The position numbers and the translations under genes are program-made. The notes below the pieces were generated by a model that saw nothing but the letters and a program-made list of their open reading frames with translations, was not told the DNA's origin and did not search any database. Positions 36,041 through 47,250 of a DNA stretch of 64,000 nt are shown in pieces (position 1 is the first letter of the stretch; each line of letters begins with the position of its first letter). The DNA is taken from positions 1 to 64,000 of the forward strand of contig WION01000106.1 of the NCBI GenBank assembly GCA_015039365.1, given 5' to 3'. Source of the stretch: Amanita rubescens. Taxonomy: Eukaryota; Basidiomycota; Agaricomycetes; Agaricales; Amanitaceae.

Positions 36041-38881
36041 CCACAATGCCCCCCATTAGAAGTGCCGAAGTCAAGGCCGTTCGAATTTCTTCCGATCGTT
36101 GCACGCCTTCAGCCAGACCTGCAGTGCCGGAATCATCACCTAGTGACGATTGGATTTGGAGCGCTTTGGATACTGCGCTGAACGCAGCGATGACTAACGA
36201 CCTCCCACATAGTCCATCTATCAAAGGCATCGCGGATGTCTTTACACGGATGTTGGGACGTCTTCACGTGAATTGGATCCCCGCTCTGTGCGCATTAGTA
36301 TGCTCATTCTCTACAGGGAATGAAAAGGAATAGAGACGACTTTCGTGTCATCACTAATGAGATCGCGAGTCTTATTGAATCAGTTGTTCGGTATGCAAGG
36401 GAGCGCGATCCGGTGTGCGATAGATATAAGGGAGTATGCGATAATTTCCTGAGGTGAGTATATTCGTGGTCCTGGGTTCATCCCTGCTAACTGACCGTCG
36501 GGAGATAGCACTATATCAACCATGCAGTCTGAAATGGAGCAAATACTTGGGATCCCCACTAAGCACTCACCGAAAGCAAAGGCATACCGAACGATTCTAT
36601 CTTCTTATCAATTCCAAGTCGGCTGCTTGCGCAGAGATCTCCTGGTATTAACATGGAAAATTGATTGTAGATGATTAATGAGGTAATGCGACAGGAGTTG
36701 ACACTTTCTTCACCCGTACCGTCGTCAACGGGTTTGCTCTCAAACTCTCGGGAAGTCACGATTTCAGGAGGAACGTTCACGGAGATTCACGGCAACCAAT
36801 ATCAATATGTGCGCCAGACTTATCCCATCTGTATGATGTTAACGACGTCGTTCGTAGATCTTCCAAAGCGGTGGAACCGCTGATACTCAAACGTCACTCG
36901 ATGGTAAGATAGAGAGAATGGATGACCTTGATTTCTCAGATGTATGCTTACCGATTCGTCCCCGTGTCGGAGGATCGAGATTGACATGCAGTAGTACAGA
37001 GTCCTTAAATATGGCGATCTTCGAGCCATTAACACGACAGATGTCGATGAACAGGACCCATTCCAGGAATACACTGTTACTATCCACAATCAGCCTGAGA
37101 TCATGACTGCTAGAACTTACAGAGGGAAATCTGCTCTACAAGTGAGTGCTATATCGCAAACTTTATGCCGGTGTGGAGGTCATATTTTATTTTGATAGTC
37201 TTTTAAGAATGATGCCAAGATGATTCTGGAATACAATTTTCGGCGAGTCAGGTTGTCATTGTCAGTCGAGATCATGCCTTCTCACGGATTCGTGAAGACA
37301 TCAGCATCTTGCTCAGCTTTTTGGCGTGTGTTTGTCTAGCAAAGTGCCTACTCTGATATTCCACGGTGGTGCGATCTTTCTAAACTTCGTGTCAGATGGC
37401 TTGTATCTGATATATATTTGGAGAACGTGAACGTTTTCCATTTCTTCTGAATATTACCCGGCGAGAATACTGGCTTCGAGCGTTTCAACTGGTATGTCAC
37501 TGTGACTTGCCAGCAGTTTGCTACCTTATAGACGAAAATGTACAGCACGGAGAACTCCAGGTTAGCAACAAAGTATCCACAAACTTTTATCTGATCTTCC
37601 CGTCCTTAAGGCTGCTTTTCGCTACCTCATGCAAAAGCTTCAACTCGGCCATCTTACTTCTCCGTATATGCAACTTACATCGGAGGGTCAGTTCCTCCGA
37701 GACGTCACCTACATACAACAAGAGACTCGGGAACTGTATTGCATGCTTCCTCAAGACGCGAATTTTGATAATTGCAGCTGTCATATTTATGTCGACGATT
37801 ATCAGCGTTTACAAGTATCTATTGTGCGTTTTCTTGTCAATCGCATTTGATTTTCCATGATGCAAATGTTTCTCGTACTCAGGAACCTGTGAAACGTAGA
37901 ACTGACTTGAATTCTATTATCCTGTTTCCGAAGCTGTCTTTGCATGACACAGAAGCAATGAAGCATGCTTTACTGTCTAATGGGATTAAACCAGATGGGC
38001 ATGGTTGGAGTATCGACAAAAATGGATCGGGTGTTGAAGTGTCTCAGGTAGCTATCGACAACATCTCTTGGACATGGTAAGTTAAGAACGCGATCATTAA
38101 AATCATCATTGACCTCCTCAAGTTTTACCATACCCCATAATGTTTCGTCCGGACAGCAGGCAGGGCACCCAGCTATCTGCTGCCGATCGACGTTCACACC
38201 TCCGTCGTCATATCTTGAAACGTTCCTCGCACAGGGCGAACGAATGTTGGCCCAAATCCGATTGTTGTGCGCTACTTGCAGGGATGTGGAGATAGGTAAG
38301 CAGGAAAAATTTAGGATAGCTCTTCACTTATGAAATGCGATGATCAGTGGCAGGCGTAAATTGCAAGATCTTCTTCCAGAGCTGCTTCTCTCCGACATCA
38401 CCCTTCCCAGCCCCACAAGCAGTATTTTTATATGTTAAGGACCTTCAGGACGTTGATGATGCATTCGAAATATCATGGTTTTGGGCGATGGATCGAAAAG
38501 GGTTGAAACGTCTTAGCCCAGCTGACATGTGCGTATTAGGACTGGGCGAGCTTCATCAGTCAAAAATTTACGTCGACACGTGGGAGCTGCGGCCTCAGAT
38601 GTGGGAGGAGCTGCGCGTCTTCCACGAGATATTTGGGTTTGCCGCCGATTCACCCGATATTCCCCGTTTCCTGGACTTACCCGTTGCGTCTGTTGAATGG
38701 GATGGTGGGTATCTTTTCCAATTTAGTCATTTTTTCTAATTTAATTTGTTATTGGCCATTAGGAGGTGAGGATGGCCCTTTAACGCCTTGGGAAACAATT
38801 ACGTTGAACAAGCGGCTGCGGTTCCCATCCGGAAGAATTGCAACCACGTACTCCGAGGACCGCACCATTTTCAGTCAGTAG
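36041..38881 (+). pseudogene. Multi-exon agaric gene of the GGTF..HGNQY family, degenerate
   Basis: Starts MPPIRSAEVKAVRISSDRCT and carries a helical N-terminal region (MKRNRDDFRVITNEIASLIE, MQSEMEQILGIPTKHS), then VTISGGTFTEIHGNQY, a signature seen in a large agaric family that often places a degenerate protein-kinase-like domain next. Matching pieces follow in changing frames: TARTYRGKSALQ, FKNDAKMILEYNF, HQHLAQLFGVCLSSKVPTL, AFRYLMQKLQL, and C-terminal FEISWFWAMDRKGLKRLSP and ELRPQMWEELRVFHE. Several breaks are visible: an in-frame TAG before YRVLKYGDL (about 36994), and frame changes around 37290 and 37400. Many ~50-base introns complicate the model. Could be a live gene with sequence errors, but the nonsense codon argues for decay. 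Confidence 0.5.
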
Positions 38882-39215
38882 TCTTAAGACTATCTCGAAT
38901 TTTCGTGGGATGGTTGCACCGGAAATAGTCTAAGACTATTGTTTTATTGTGAAGCAGTGTATGCGAGACTTGTACCAGTAGATCTGTTTTCAAGTTGAGT
39001 CTCATGTATGCACTTTGTTGAGCGTACACAGCTCGGCACCGCGGCACTACTTAGAGCGTCACCATAGATAAACAATACATAACAACCTGGGCTACTCTCG
39101 CCCTTATTCGTCGTGTGAACTCCTCATTATCTATCTCCACTTATCCATCCTCTGCTCGCATATCTCCGACCTCATTCAACACACTTGGATACCTGAGACT
39201 CATTAAATCTTAATC
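38882..39215. other. Intergenic, upstream of the HNH gene
   Basis: Pyrimidine-rich leader (39095-39210) typical of a fungal promoter and 5' UTR precedes the HNH start codon. A short direct repeat of TAGTCTTAAGACTA/TAGTCTAAGACTA type lies at about 38880-38940. Confidence 0.4.
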
Positions 39216-40521
39216 ATGGCCACACTCATTAACGTTCAGCTCTGGATCCGTTTCGGCGATGAATATCAGCATGCACTCTCCATTCCCGTTCATATCTGTC
39301 AGCAATTCTCAATACATCCTCTCACCTGGTTACGTTTTCTGGGATACGCCATATACGGCAAGGAAGGTTACATCTCCCGTGAACGCGATGGCGAACAGGT
39401 CGCAGATTATCGTCCTGACGGCGTGGTTATATCGGCTGGTAATTATTACTACATATCGCAAGGTGAGTCATTTCGAGCAAATCGGGACCTGTCACTCATC
39501 TTTAATGATAGACAACGGCTTTCGTTTGCTTGATCCGAAGGGGATGGATGACAGAACCTCCTACACGTCGAATGTCACTAGCCGCCGGGCCAACTTCAAA
39601 CAGGATGTGGTCAATCGTGATAGGTGTTGCGTGATGACTGGCACAACACTATTTAAGGCGTGTCATATAATTCCGCATGCAAAGGGAGACCAGGTGCGTT
39701 CCGGGCCTTTGTACCGTTCACGTCGCTCATTCCAAACGAAGTACATAAAGAACCTCGTCGCGCACAGGGAAGAACTCGTCGATCCACCCTTAGAAAGTAT
39801 CAACGATACGCGGAATGGGATCCTGCTTAAGCGAGAGCTGCACGCCCCATTCGGAACCTCCCAGGTCGCTTTTTTACAGGTCATCCACTCGACGCAGTCA
39901 TCTTCAATGTAATTGAGTTGAATGGGTTTCTAGACACCAAACTTCGCGATGAACGTCGGCGATGTGCCCCTCGTCATGCAACCCCAATGGGTTCTCGACC
40001 ATCTTCAATTCGATGTGCATCCATCAGTCGCGAACAGTCGCCTCACCTTTCACAACTTCAAATGCAGTGATTACATGGTCCAGCACATAGTACCTCACAA
40101 CTCGGTTGCGATGCAATCAAATAATGACTGGCCGCCGCGTTTTCTCTTCGATGTCGCCTATGGTTGTGCTGCCCTCAAGACATGGGGAGTGGGGGAATTT
40201 GTGGAGTTTGCTGAGGAAAAAACCAAGGAGTTTTACTATCACAATGACGATGACGATGACGATGACGACAGTGACAACGGTCATTCGGTTAGGGGTGCAG
40301 GGAAGCGGGCGAGGGTTCGTCGGAATAAGACGGTTCGAGCAGATCGTCATTCGTGGACTGAGACGCTGGAGAAGGCAGGAGACAGTGAGGCAATTGATGT
40401 TTTAGACGTAGTCGCGGGATTGTGGGTGCATAATGCAAGGAAGGATATGCGTCGGGCACGTATGATGGAGGAGGAGCAAACCCGGGAGAGTATTCAAAAA
40501 TGGCTTCAATTTGTAGCTTAG
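39216..40521 (+). CDS. HNH_2-type endonuclease domain protein
   Basis: Four exons: 39216-39462, 39512-39693, 39742-39879, 39934-40521; all GT-AG introns and all phases agree. The HNH core is VVNRDRCCVMTGTTLF, then KACHIIPHAKGDQ (first His pair), NDTRNGILLKRELHAPFGTS (the N and following H) and VAFLQTPNFAMNVGDVP, matching PF13391-type fungal proteins, which are numerous in agarics. The N-terminal ~80 residues form a small beta-rich domain. The C-terminus contains an Asp run (eight D) and a basic stretch (GKRARVRRNKT). Nuclease activity is inferred from the intact His/Asn residues; the biological target is unknown. No frame break is seen. Confidence 0.8.
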
Positions 40522-40744
40522 TTGGTGGCACAGCACAATTACATAGACTCGGTGACAAGCTATCCTGCATACATACTAGGACACGTGTATACAAATGTTA
40601 CCTAACTCCGGGGTACAGTACATGTGCGTGCGCGACGAACGCGAGGGAGAGAAACTGAAGGGGCCTTGGGTATTTGGCCATCACGCATCCCGGAACGGAC
40701 TAGTCGAGCTCATCTGAATGTCTCTAACTTAGAGATTATTCCAG
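40522..40744. other. Intergenic, nothing recognised
   Basis: Short spacer between the HNH gene and a truncated DUF2235 copy. Confidence 0.35.
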
Positions 40745-41150
40745 TGTCAGGCATGATTTACAAGGTGGTGTCGATATCTAACAGGGTACGTCTAACGTCT
40801 CATTCAAGGTCCCAAGGGAGAATCTCCAGCAAGTTGACTTTGCCTTCAACATATATATGACTACGCGCCCGTACACGTCGATAAATTACAATGTCAAGTG
40901 TTTCCGCCCTGCCCTTGCACTTGATGAACGGGATACCAGGTTTCTCCCTAATGTCTGGGGCGAGCAATTTGACATGGACTATCTAAGGGACGATCTGGAC
41001 TTTAACTTCGATGACCTCGAGGAGGTGAATAAAAGGAATATGAAACCAGAAGAGCTGGGTGAAGCGTATCGGGGGACCGAGACATACGCTGCGGACAGCC
41101 ATACACGCGCACGAGCAAGAGAACGAACAGTCCAGTGCCGACGGTCCTGG
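40745..41150 (+). pseudogene. Internally deleted copy of the DUF2235 gene
   Basis: Aligns by eye with 32039-33000 of the intact gene. It retains CAGGCATGATTTACAAGG and the intron, then a shortened GENLQQVDFAFNIYMTT-like exon that jumps straight to the RPYTSINYNVKCFRPALALD region, then from NVWGEQ straight to FDMDYLRDDLDFNFDDLE and ends near the QSSADGP-like part. Two internal deletions (about 240 and 300 bases) and one 9-base deletion distinguish it. The second deletion joins GAGCAA to CAATTTGAC, sharing CAA at the junction. It carries no start region and cannot encode a hydrolase. Confidence 0.75.
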
Positions 41151-41211
41151 AGGAGGGATGATGGTGGAGATACGAATGAGACCATCGCGACGGTTGAAAT
41201 CTCCCTAAAGA

Positions 41212-42666
41212 TCAAAACAGCAAATCATTGGGATTCAAGCTAGGCGGCACCTCGCATTGGAACCAAACTGCCCAATGACAAGGTTGGATTCTTTGACGCC
41301 TGTATTCCATTCCGCTCCTCTTTCCAATTTTATCCAACTCTTTCATCTTTTTCCCTGGACAGCGGACGTGAAGCTGGAGATATCGAAGCGTCGGCTCATC
41401 TGTTATCTGGCCTACACGAGAACGAATTCGAGACTCGACCATGTTCAGGAATGTGGAGTGTAAAGAACTTGGAACGCTATAGGTGATCGTCAAGAATTTT
41501 AGACGACTGCAAATTGTATCATTCCGATGTAAAGTAAGTCTTTGAAGTAGTGCTTCGTCAGAGTCGAATGACATATCATCCTTGTGCCAAAGGGGATAAC
41601 ACAGGGAGAGTAAAGTGAGTGACTGGCAAGAACGATGTTGTAGGACATTGATGTAATCTCTCGACGCAATGTTCTGTGTTCCGCGAATCCCCAACTTGTC
41701 GAGGGTACAGGATGATCGTGTAAAAAAGTCCAAGAGTATCCCGATGTCTGTTGATGAAAATCCATTTATAAACATGTTTCGTAGAGACGGGGAAGTGAGT
41801 CGATTCACGGTCAGTCCGCGACAGGACGAATCCGTACTGAGGTAGAAAGTGACCAAGTCGCGAAGGGTTATAGAAACACCACCCGCCCCCTGCGCTATAC
41901 GAACTGAAATTGATAGCTGCACGAGCTTAGGACAACTGATGAAAATGGTTTCTGCTTGCGAAACAGTGATACTGTTCTGAACGTTGAGAAGTGTAAGTTG
42001 CGCCCATGGAAGAGTGTCTTTTACAATGACACATGATGTGAGATAGCATGACTTTATACCGATAAGACACACTCGCCGCAAAGAGTGCCATACATCAACG
42101 TGAAACCGAGGTGGTGGTAGATACGATGACGGGTCTAGAAATGCACGTTTGCAGTACAGGGAGTCCCACCGAGCAGCATGGTCGATGAGAAAGGATACAA
42201 TGGGGGCTTCAGGTCCTGTCCCATGCACAGATACATTGAGATCACCGGATATGTGTAGGGTAAGAGGTAGCGGTTTGGAGCGCTCGATCCATGGAATGAG
42301 GTCGGCGACTATTTTTTTAGCCTGGTCTTCTGTTATACTGTACGGGACATGGACGAACACGTGCTTCCACAGTTGAGGGGTGGAAAAAGCAAGAAGCCGC
42401 CACGACGAGCACACGGCGCAAAACTTGGAGGGATCAACTATTTTTTGTCCCTCGCTGGGCTGGTGTGACGACGGCCAGGCATAAATTTCCTGGATGGTGG
42501 GCATGGCAAGAATGAAGATCTCGCTGAGGACCTCTAAAGGGAGGCGATGAATAGTAGGTGCGTTGGCGTACTGGACGCCGCGAGATCTGGTGATGGGTCC
42601 ATTATGCCCCGGACCCACAGCAGGATGAGCGTCACTCTTGGCATTTCTATGAGGATGAGGTGGCAT
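41212..42666 (-). CDS. F-box paralogue (484 aa, intact)
   Basis: Single exon. N-terminal MPPHPHRNAKSDAHP, then GPITRSRGVQY, F-box LPLEVLSEIFILAM, signature CAVCSSWRLLAFSTPQLW and LRR-like segments (CPKLVQLSIS, SPSLRNMFINGFS, FFTRSSCTLDKL, LTLHRNDTICSRLKFL) up to GMEYRRQRI. It shares the GPITRSR and LHRNDT strings with the 43522, 45780 and 47871 genes, so it belongs to that local cluster despite its opposite strand. The motif CCCAAACCTAGGGTT is present about 55 bases upstream of the ATG (42739-42722, minus). Expected to act as an SCF substrate receptor; the substrate is unknown. Confidence 0.8.
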   Translation of the reverse strand: MPPHPHRNAKSDAHPAVGPGHNGPITRSRGVQYANAPTIHRLPLEVLSEIFILAMPTIQEIYAWPSSHQPSEGQKIVDPSKFCAVCSSWRLLAFSTPQLWKHVFVHVPYSITEDQAKKIVADLIPWIERSKPLPLTLHISGDLNVSVHGTGPEAPIVSFLIDHAARWDSLYCKRAFLDPSSYLPPPRFHVDVWHSLRRVCLIGIKSCYLTSCVIVKDTLPWAQLTLLNVQNSITVSQAETIFISCPKLVQLSISVRIAQGAGGVSITLRDLVTFYLSTDSSCRGLTVNRLTSPSLRNMFINGFSSTDIGILLDFFTRSSCTLDKLGIRGTQNIASRDYINVLQHRSCQSLTLLSLCYPLWHKDDMSFDSDEALLQRLTLHRNDTICSRLKFLTITYSVPSSLHSTFLNMVESRIRSRVGQITDEPTLRYLQLHVRCPGKKMKELDKIGKRSGMEYRRQRIQPCHWAVWFQCEVPPSLNPNDLLF

Positions 42667-43521
42667 CTTGTTAAAGCACGACTGATTTGAGTATGTGCGT
42701 TCGAGTCGAGTCAGATTTGATAAACCCTAGGTTTGGGTTCTCATGTTCTTACGACATTTTGACACACTTGTCGAGCAACGCACCAAGACCCTGATAAAAG
42801 TATTGAATGTCGAGATGCACCCAGTGCAACAACAACACCGCCCTTATTCCCCAAATTCAACTCCCAAGAATCGATGAGAGTAGTAGTTGACCAAGCCAGT
42901 GATTGGCGGATGTAAGTTGTTCTCTAGTCGAAATCGGGGTGGTTGCTGATCTAATTTTCCTAGGAAATCGAGCTCTTGAATGATTTGCGAACAACACATT
43001 CGCTACTGGAGCTATTTATGCTCTGATTGATGATATCATTGTCAACGCCGGCGGAAAATCTGGTAAGCCTTGTCAAGTACGGTGACAGAGATGGAGAACT
43101 GACGGACTTTACAACTTCGGGTATGACATCTCTTTGTCCGTTTCATTGAGGCCTAAGCAGGCCGATGGATCATCAATGCATCATGCATCAATAATGGGAC
43201 GGCGTCCGCATGAGGCGGAGAGGTGATTGAATACGCGGAGGGTTGCTTTGTGGTTTAATGTCTGTTTTTTGCTCTCTTCTTCCAGGTCTCCTCTTGACTT
43301 CGATTCTTTACTCGTTTGCCGCAGCGCTATGATGTGCTATAGTATAGGATATATTTGACCATTTAAAATTGTCATCTGGCACTCCTAGTATCTCGACCAA
43401 AATCAGCATCGCAAATTCTGCCCTCTTAAGGTCCGCTGCTAGTTGAGACAATGTGAGACATGTCTGGAACAGACCCAAACATGACCTAGGGTTAGTCGCA
43501 ACTCTGCCCCGCTCTGCAAAA
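42667..43521. other. Divergent spacer between two F-box genes
   Basis: Holds both promoters. The shared CCCAAAC..CCTAGGGTTAG motif occurs at both ends: 42722-42739 on the minus strand and 43473-43496 on the plus strand. The centre (42760-43300) shows no gene. Confidence 0.45.
43473..43500 (+). promoter_or_regulatory. Conserved upstream motif of clustered F-box genes
   Basis: Sequence CCCAAACatgaCCTAGGGTTAG followed by TCGCAACTCTGC. The same block precedes the starts at 45780 (45727-45757) and 47871 (47812-47856), and a shorter form precedes 41212's gene on the other strand. Distance to the ATG is about 25-55 bases, so it lies in the core promoter or 5' UTR. It may be preserved only because the genes are recent duplicates. 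Confidence 0.5.
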
Positions 43522-44995
43522 ATGCCTCCTCGAAAAAAGCGAAAGGCTTTCGCGAGCACTGAAAACCCCCATAGGGAAGCTCAAAATGACGCACACTCTG
43601 CTCATTCACACGCCGTTCAACTTGAATCACACAGCGTTGCAAGTTACGATGGCCCTATCACCAGGTCTCGAGCCTTGCGTGGCCATTCGTCGCATCCTAT
43701 CCATAGCATTCCTTTTGAAGTTCTTGGCGAAATCTTAATCCTTGCATTGCCCACCGACCAGGAGCTCTACAAGAAGTACAGCGAGGGACAAAAAGTGATA
43801 AATCAAACTCTTGTATTCTGCACAGTGTGCTCTTCATGGCGATCTCTTACATTTTTAACCCCTCGATTGTGGAACACGGTCCTCATCCATGTCCCAGCAA
43901 ACATAAACAAGGCCCGGGCTAAAAGGAAGGCCGCCGTCCTTGTTCAATGGATCGAACGCTCTCGTTCGCTACCTATTACACTACACGTATCAGGTGCCGG
44001 TGGTCTCTTCCATTCTCAGAATAGGAATTGTCCTCAAGCCCCCATTATATCAGTTATCCGTGACCATGCTTCTCGCTGGGAATCCTTGTATTTCCTGGGT
44101 ATTGGTGATCCATACCACTTTGATGGATGGCAGTCATTGCGGCGACTATATTGTCCCTTATTTCAAGGATTTCGCGTCTTGCGCGAACGAAACCGTTCCT
44201 TGGGCGCATCTCACGCACCTCCGAATTTGGATGCTTATATCTTGTCAGGATGCAGCAGTCATTTTCATGAAGCTTCCAAAACTCGTGTTTTTATCGATCT
44301 CGGTTACTGATCGACGTCCATCGACAATTGGACAAAGTACAGTTCCCATAATCTTGGAAAACTTAGTCACCTTCGTTCTTAAGACGCAACGCTTGCTCAG
44401 TCTCCAAACACTCGTACACCGGCTTTCTTTGCCTTCTCTACGAGAATTTTCAATTAAGGATATTTCGGCGGAGGGAATCCAACCACTCTTAAACCTTCTT
44501 ACACGATCATCTTGTTCCCTTGACAGGTTGAAGATTCGTGGATCATACCTCTCGCCAGGAGACAACCTTAACGTCCTGGCACACTCGTCTTGCGATTCGC
44601 TCACTTGGCTCACCATAGGTCCCTCAACTTATTATGAGCATGGGTCAGTTGACGAAGAAGTGCTTCAAAGACTCACTTTACACCGAAATGACACCGTGTG
44701 CCATCATTTAACATTCTTGGCGATCAAATTTTGTATTCCAACCCCGTTACACTCCACATTACTGAACATGGTGAAGTCTCGAATCAAATCACATACCAGC
44801 CAGGTACCAGAAGAATCAGCGCTTCGTTATCTCAAGCTTCGAGTCGAATATCTCAAGGACGCTGCGGCAGAACTGGATAAGGTTGGAAGGAAGAGTGGAA
44901 TGGAATACAGTCGTACTAAAAGACTCATAGTCACCTCGGTTCGGTTTCGAAGACAAGGCTTCAGGGAACCGCCTAACATCGGCGAACCGTTTTGA
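43522..44995 (+). CDS. F-box paralogue with one frame break near 44158
   Basis: Starts MPPRKKRKAFASTENPHREA. F-box IPFEVLGEILILALPTDQEL, signature VFCTVCSSWRSLTFLTPRLW, then AKRKAAVLVQWIERSRSLPI. At about 44158 the frame shifts between LRRLYCP and FKDFASCANETVPWAHLTHL. Dropping one T of CCCTTATTTC joins them, and paralogues confirm that frame. The rest is intact: LPKLVFLSISV, LPSLREFSIKDIS, LLTRSSCSLDRLKIRG, LTLHRNDTVCHHLTFLAIKF, and ends GFREPPNIGEPF. The closest relative is the pseudogene at 45780 (both have SCANET and GPxTRSR). With one break it may be functional if the sequence is wrong. Confidence 0.7.
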
Positions 44996-45779
44996 GTATG
45001 ATCATTAGGTTTAGGATGGCTGTAACTGTTGCGATTAAATTACAGAGATGCAAACAAAGGCGTGTGCTACAGATTCAAGGTCGTCGTAAGATCATCACTT
45101 CCAATGACATTCATCATGCAAGTTGCAACTCCCTCCCACTGGAAATGATTGAGATCAATACGCAAGGGTGCATGTAGTAAGTCGGACTCAGCGTATTGCG
45201 CTATGCAAGCCGCGATGAGCCGCCTTGCAGTCAGCAAAAGTCGAAGCAAGTTTCAAAGTAACCTGGAGAAGAAGGATCGTCGCCTGAACCACAGAGAAAT
45301 CATTTTCCGAGAGCCACCTTGGCCTCTGCCTCGCCTTGTTCACTGGGGAGACTGTAGTATTGGACGCTGAGTAAGCTGAGCAAAGGGTCCAGTGGACAGG
45401 GGGGCTGTGCAAATTCCGGGCTGGGTGAGATAGGCAGCGCGTTCGAGATGCCTGCGTGTGAGAAGATAGGCGTAGGCAGGCGATGATGGCAGCACAATGG
45501 AGACGTATACGAGCCTGTTCGAGAGAGACAGGAAAGACGAGTTGACCATTAGATGGGCTGGCAGCTCTCAAAAGAAGTCTTTTGGCGCGGGCAAAGTCGT
45601 TGAATGACTCATAATCTCTTCCGGGCCTGAATCAGTATTCAGCGCGTGGGGCAGGTGTGGATAGCATCAGTGGGAATAAGGATCCGATTGAGTCTGCATC
45701 CGAGACCTGCATCGAGACCTGCACAGACCCAAACCTAGGGTTAGTCGCAACTCTGCCGCGCAACCCACGCTCTACAAAA
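44996..45779. other. Intergenic with a Sel1-type gene relic
   Basis: Contains the relic listed separately (45170-45400) and the upstream motif of the next F-box copy (45727-45757). No other gene. Confidence 0.4.
45170..45400 (-). pseudogene. Relic of a Sel1-repeat protein (chitin synthase regulator SKT5-like)
   Basis: On the minus strand, YYSLPSEQGEAEAKVALGK is followed, after a stop, by FLCGSGD, and further on by TFADCKAAHRGLHSA. Order and wording resemble Sel1 repeats of SKT5/Chr3-type chitin synthase activators (QxYxxAAEQGxAEAKxALxKWFLCG ... TFAEKAAxxGLxSA). The frame is broken several times and nothing continues on either side. A fragment only; the assignment is by resemblance. Confidence 0.4.
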
Positions 45780-47250
45780 ATGTCAAAGCGAATGCCTTTT
45801 GCGAGCGCTCAAAACCCCTGCGGAGAAGCCCAAAATGACTCTTATTCTGCTCATTCTGCTCATTCACACTCCGTCCAACAGAGGGTTGCAGGCTACAATG
45901 GCCCCGTCACCAGGTCTCGTGTCTTGCGCGGCCATTCGTCGTCGTCTATTATCCATAGCCTTCCTTTAGAAATTCTTGGCGAAATCTTAATCCTTGCATT
46001 GCCCACCGACCAGGGAACTCTGCAACAAGTACGATAGCGAGAGACTAAAATTGTTAATCCAACTCTCGTATTGTGCGCAGTGTGCTCTTCTTGGCGGTTT
46101 CTTGCGTTTTCCACACCTCAATTGTGGAATACGGTCCTCATCCATAGTCCCTCATAACATAGGAAAAGCTCAGGCTAAAAGGAAGGCCGCCAACCTTGTT
46201 CAATGGATCAAACGCGCCCGTTCACTACCTATGACACTACACATATTCGGTGACTTCCATCGAGCCTCTGAATGAGAAGGGATCCTGTAGCTCCCGTTAT
46301 ATTAGTTATCAATCAACCACGCTGCTCGCTGGGAATCCTTGTATCTTCAAGATTTTCAACCATCATTATCTTTGTTTCGCTTTGATAGATGGCACTCATT
46401 GCGGCGAGTATATTGTCCCTATTCGGATCCCAAATCATGCGCAAATGAAACCGCTCCTTGGGCATATCTCACGCACCTCAAAATTCAGCAATCAATACCT
46501 TGTCGGGATGCAACGATGATTTTCATGAAGTGTCCAAAACTCGTCTATTTATCGATCTTGGTTGATCCACCAACATTTGGACAAAGTCCAGTCACGGTTC
46601 CCATAGTGTTGGAAGACTTAGTCACCTTCCATTTTCGCATGAACTCGGTGGACAGTTTCCAAACACTCATCCACCAGCTTTATTTGCCCTCTCTACGGGA
46701 ATTTTCTATTGATGGGATTTCGACAAGATCGATCCAACCGGTTTTAAACCTTCTTACTCAATCATCCTGTTCCCTCGACACGTTGGAGATTCGTGGATTA
46801 TACCTCGCGTCAGGAGACTACCTCAACGTCCTGACACACTTGTCCTGCGATTCACTCACTTCGCTCACCATACGTCCCTCATTCCATCTCCCAGTTGACG
46901 AAGACGTGCTTCGAAGACTCACGCTGCACCGAAATGACGCCGTGTGCCGTCATTTAACATTCTTGGGGATCGAATATTGCATTCCAGCTTCGTTACGCTT
47001 TGTACTACTGAACATGGTGGAGTCTCGAGTCATATCGCATACTAGTCAGGTATCAGAAGAGCCGGCACTTCGTTATCTCCAGCTTCACGTCGAATATCCC
47101 GAGACGAACACGGCAGAACTGGATGAGATTGGAAGGAGGAGCGGAATGGAATACAGCCGTGAAAGAGCCGGATTCAAATCTGATTGCTTCTCAGTTTGGT
47201 TTCGAAGACAAGGCTTGGGGGAACCGCCTTCCATTGGCGAACGGTTTTGA
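45780..47250 (+). pseudogene. F-box paralogue, several frameshifts in the N-terminal third
   Basis: Starts MSKRMPFASAQNPCGEAQND and keeps GPVTRSRVLRGH and F-box LPLEILGEILILALPTDQ. From about 46012 the frame breaks repeatedly: the stretches CAVCSSWRFLAFSTPQLWNT and AKRKAANLVQWIKRARSLPM are in different frames and are interrupted by stops, with further breaks near 46148, 46275 and 46310. From 46339 to 47250 one long frame is open (DRWHSLRRVYCPY to GLGEPPSIGERF). Multiple indels within 350 bases, with both gains and losses, mark this as a pseudogene, unlike the single-base pattern in other genes here. Confidence 0.75.
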
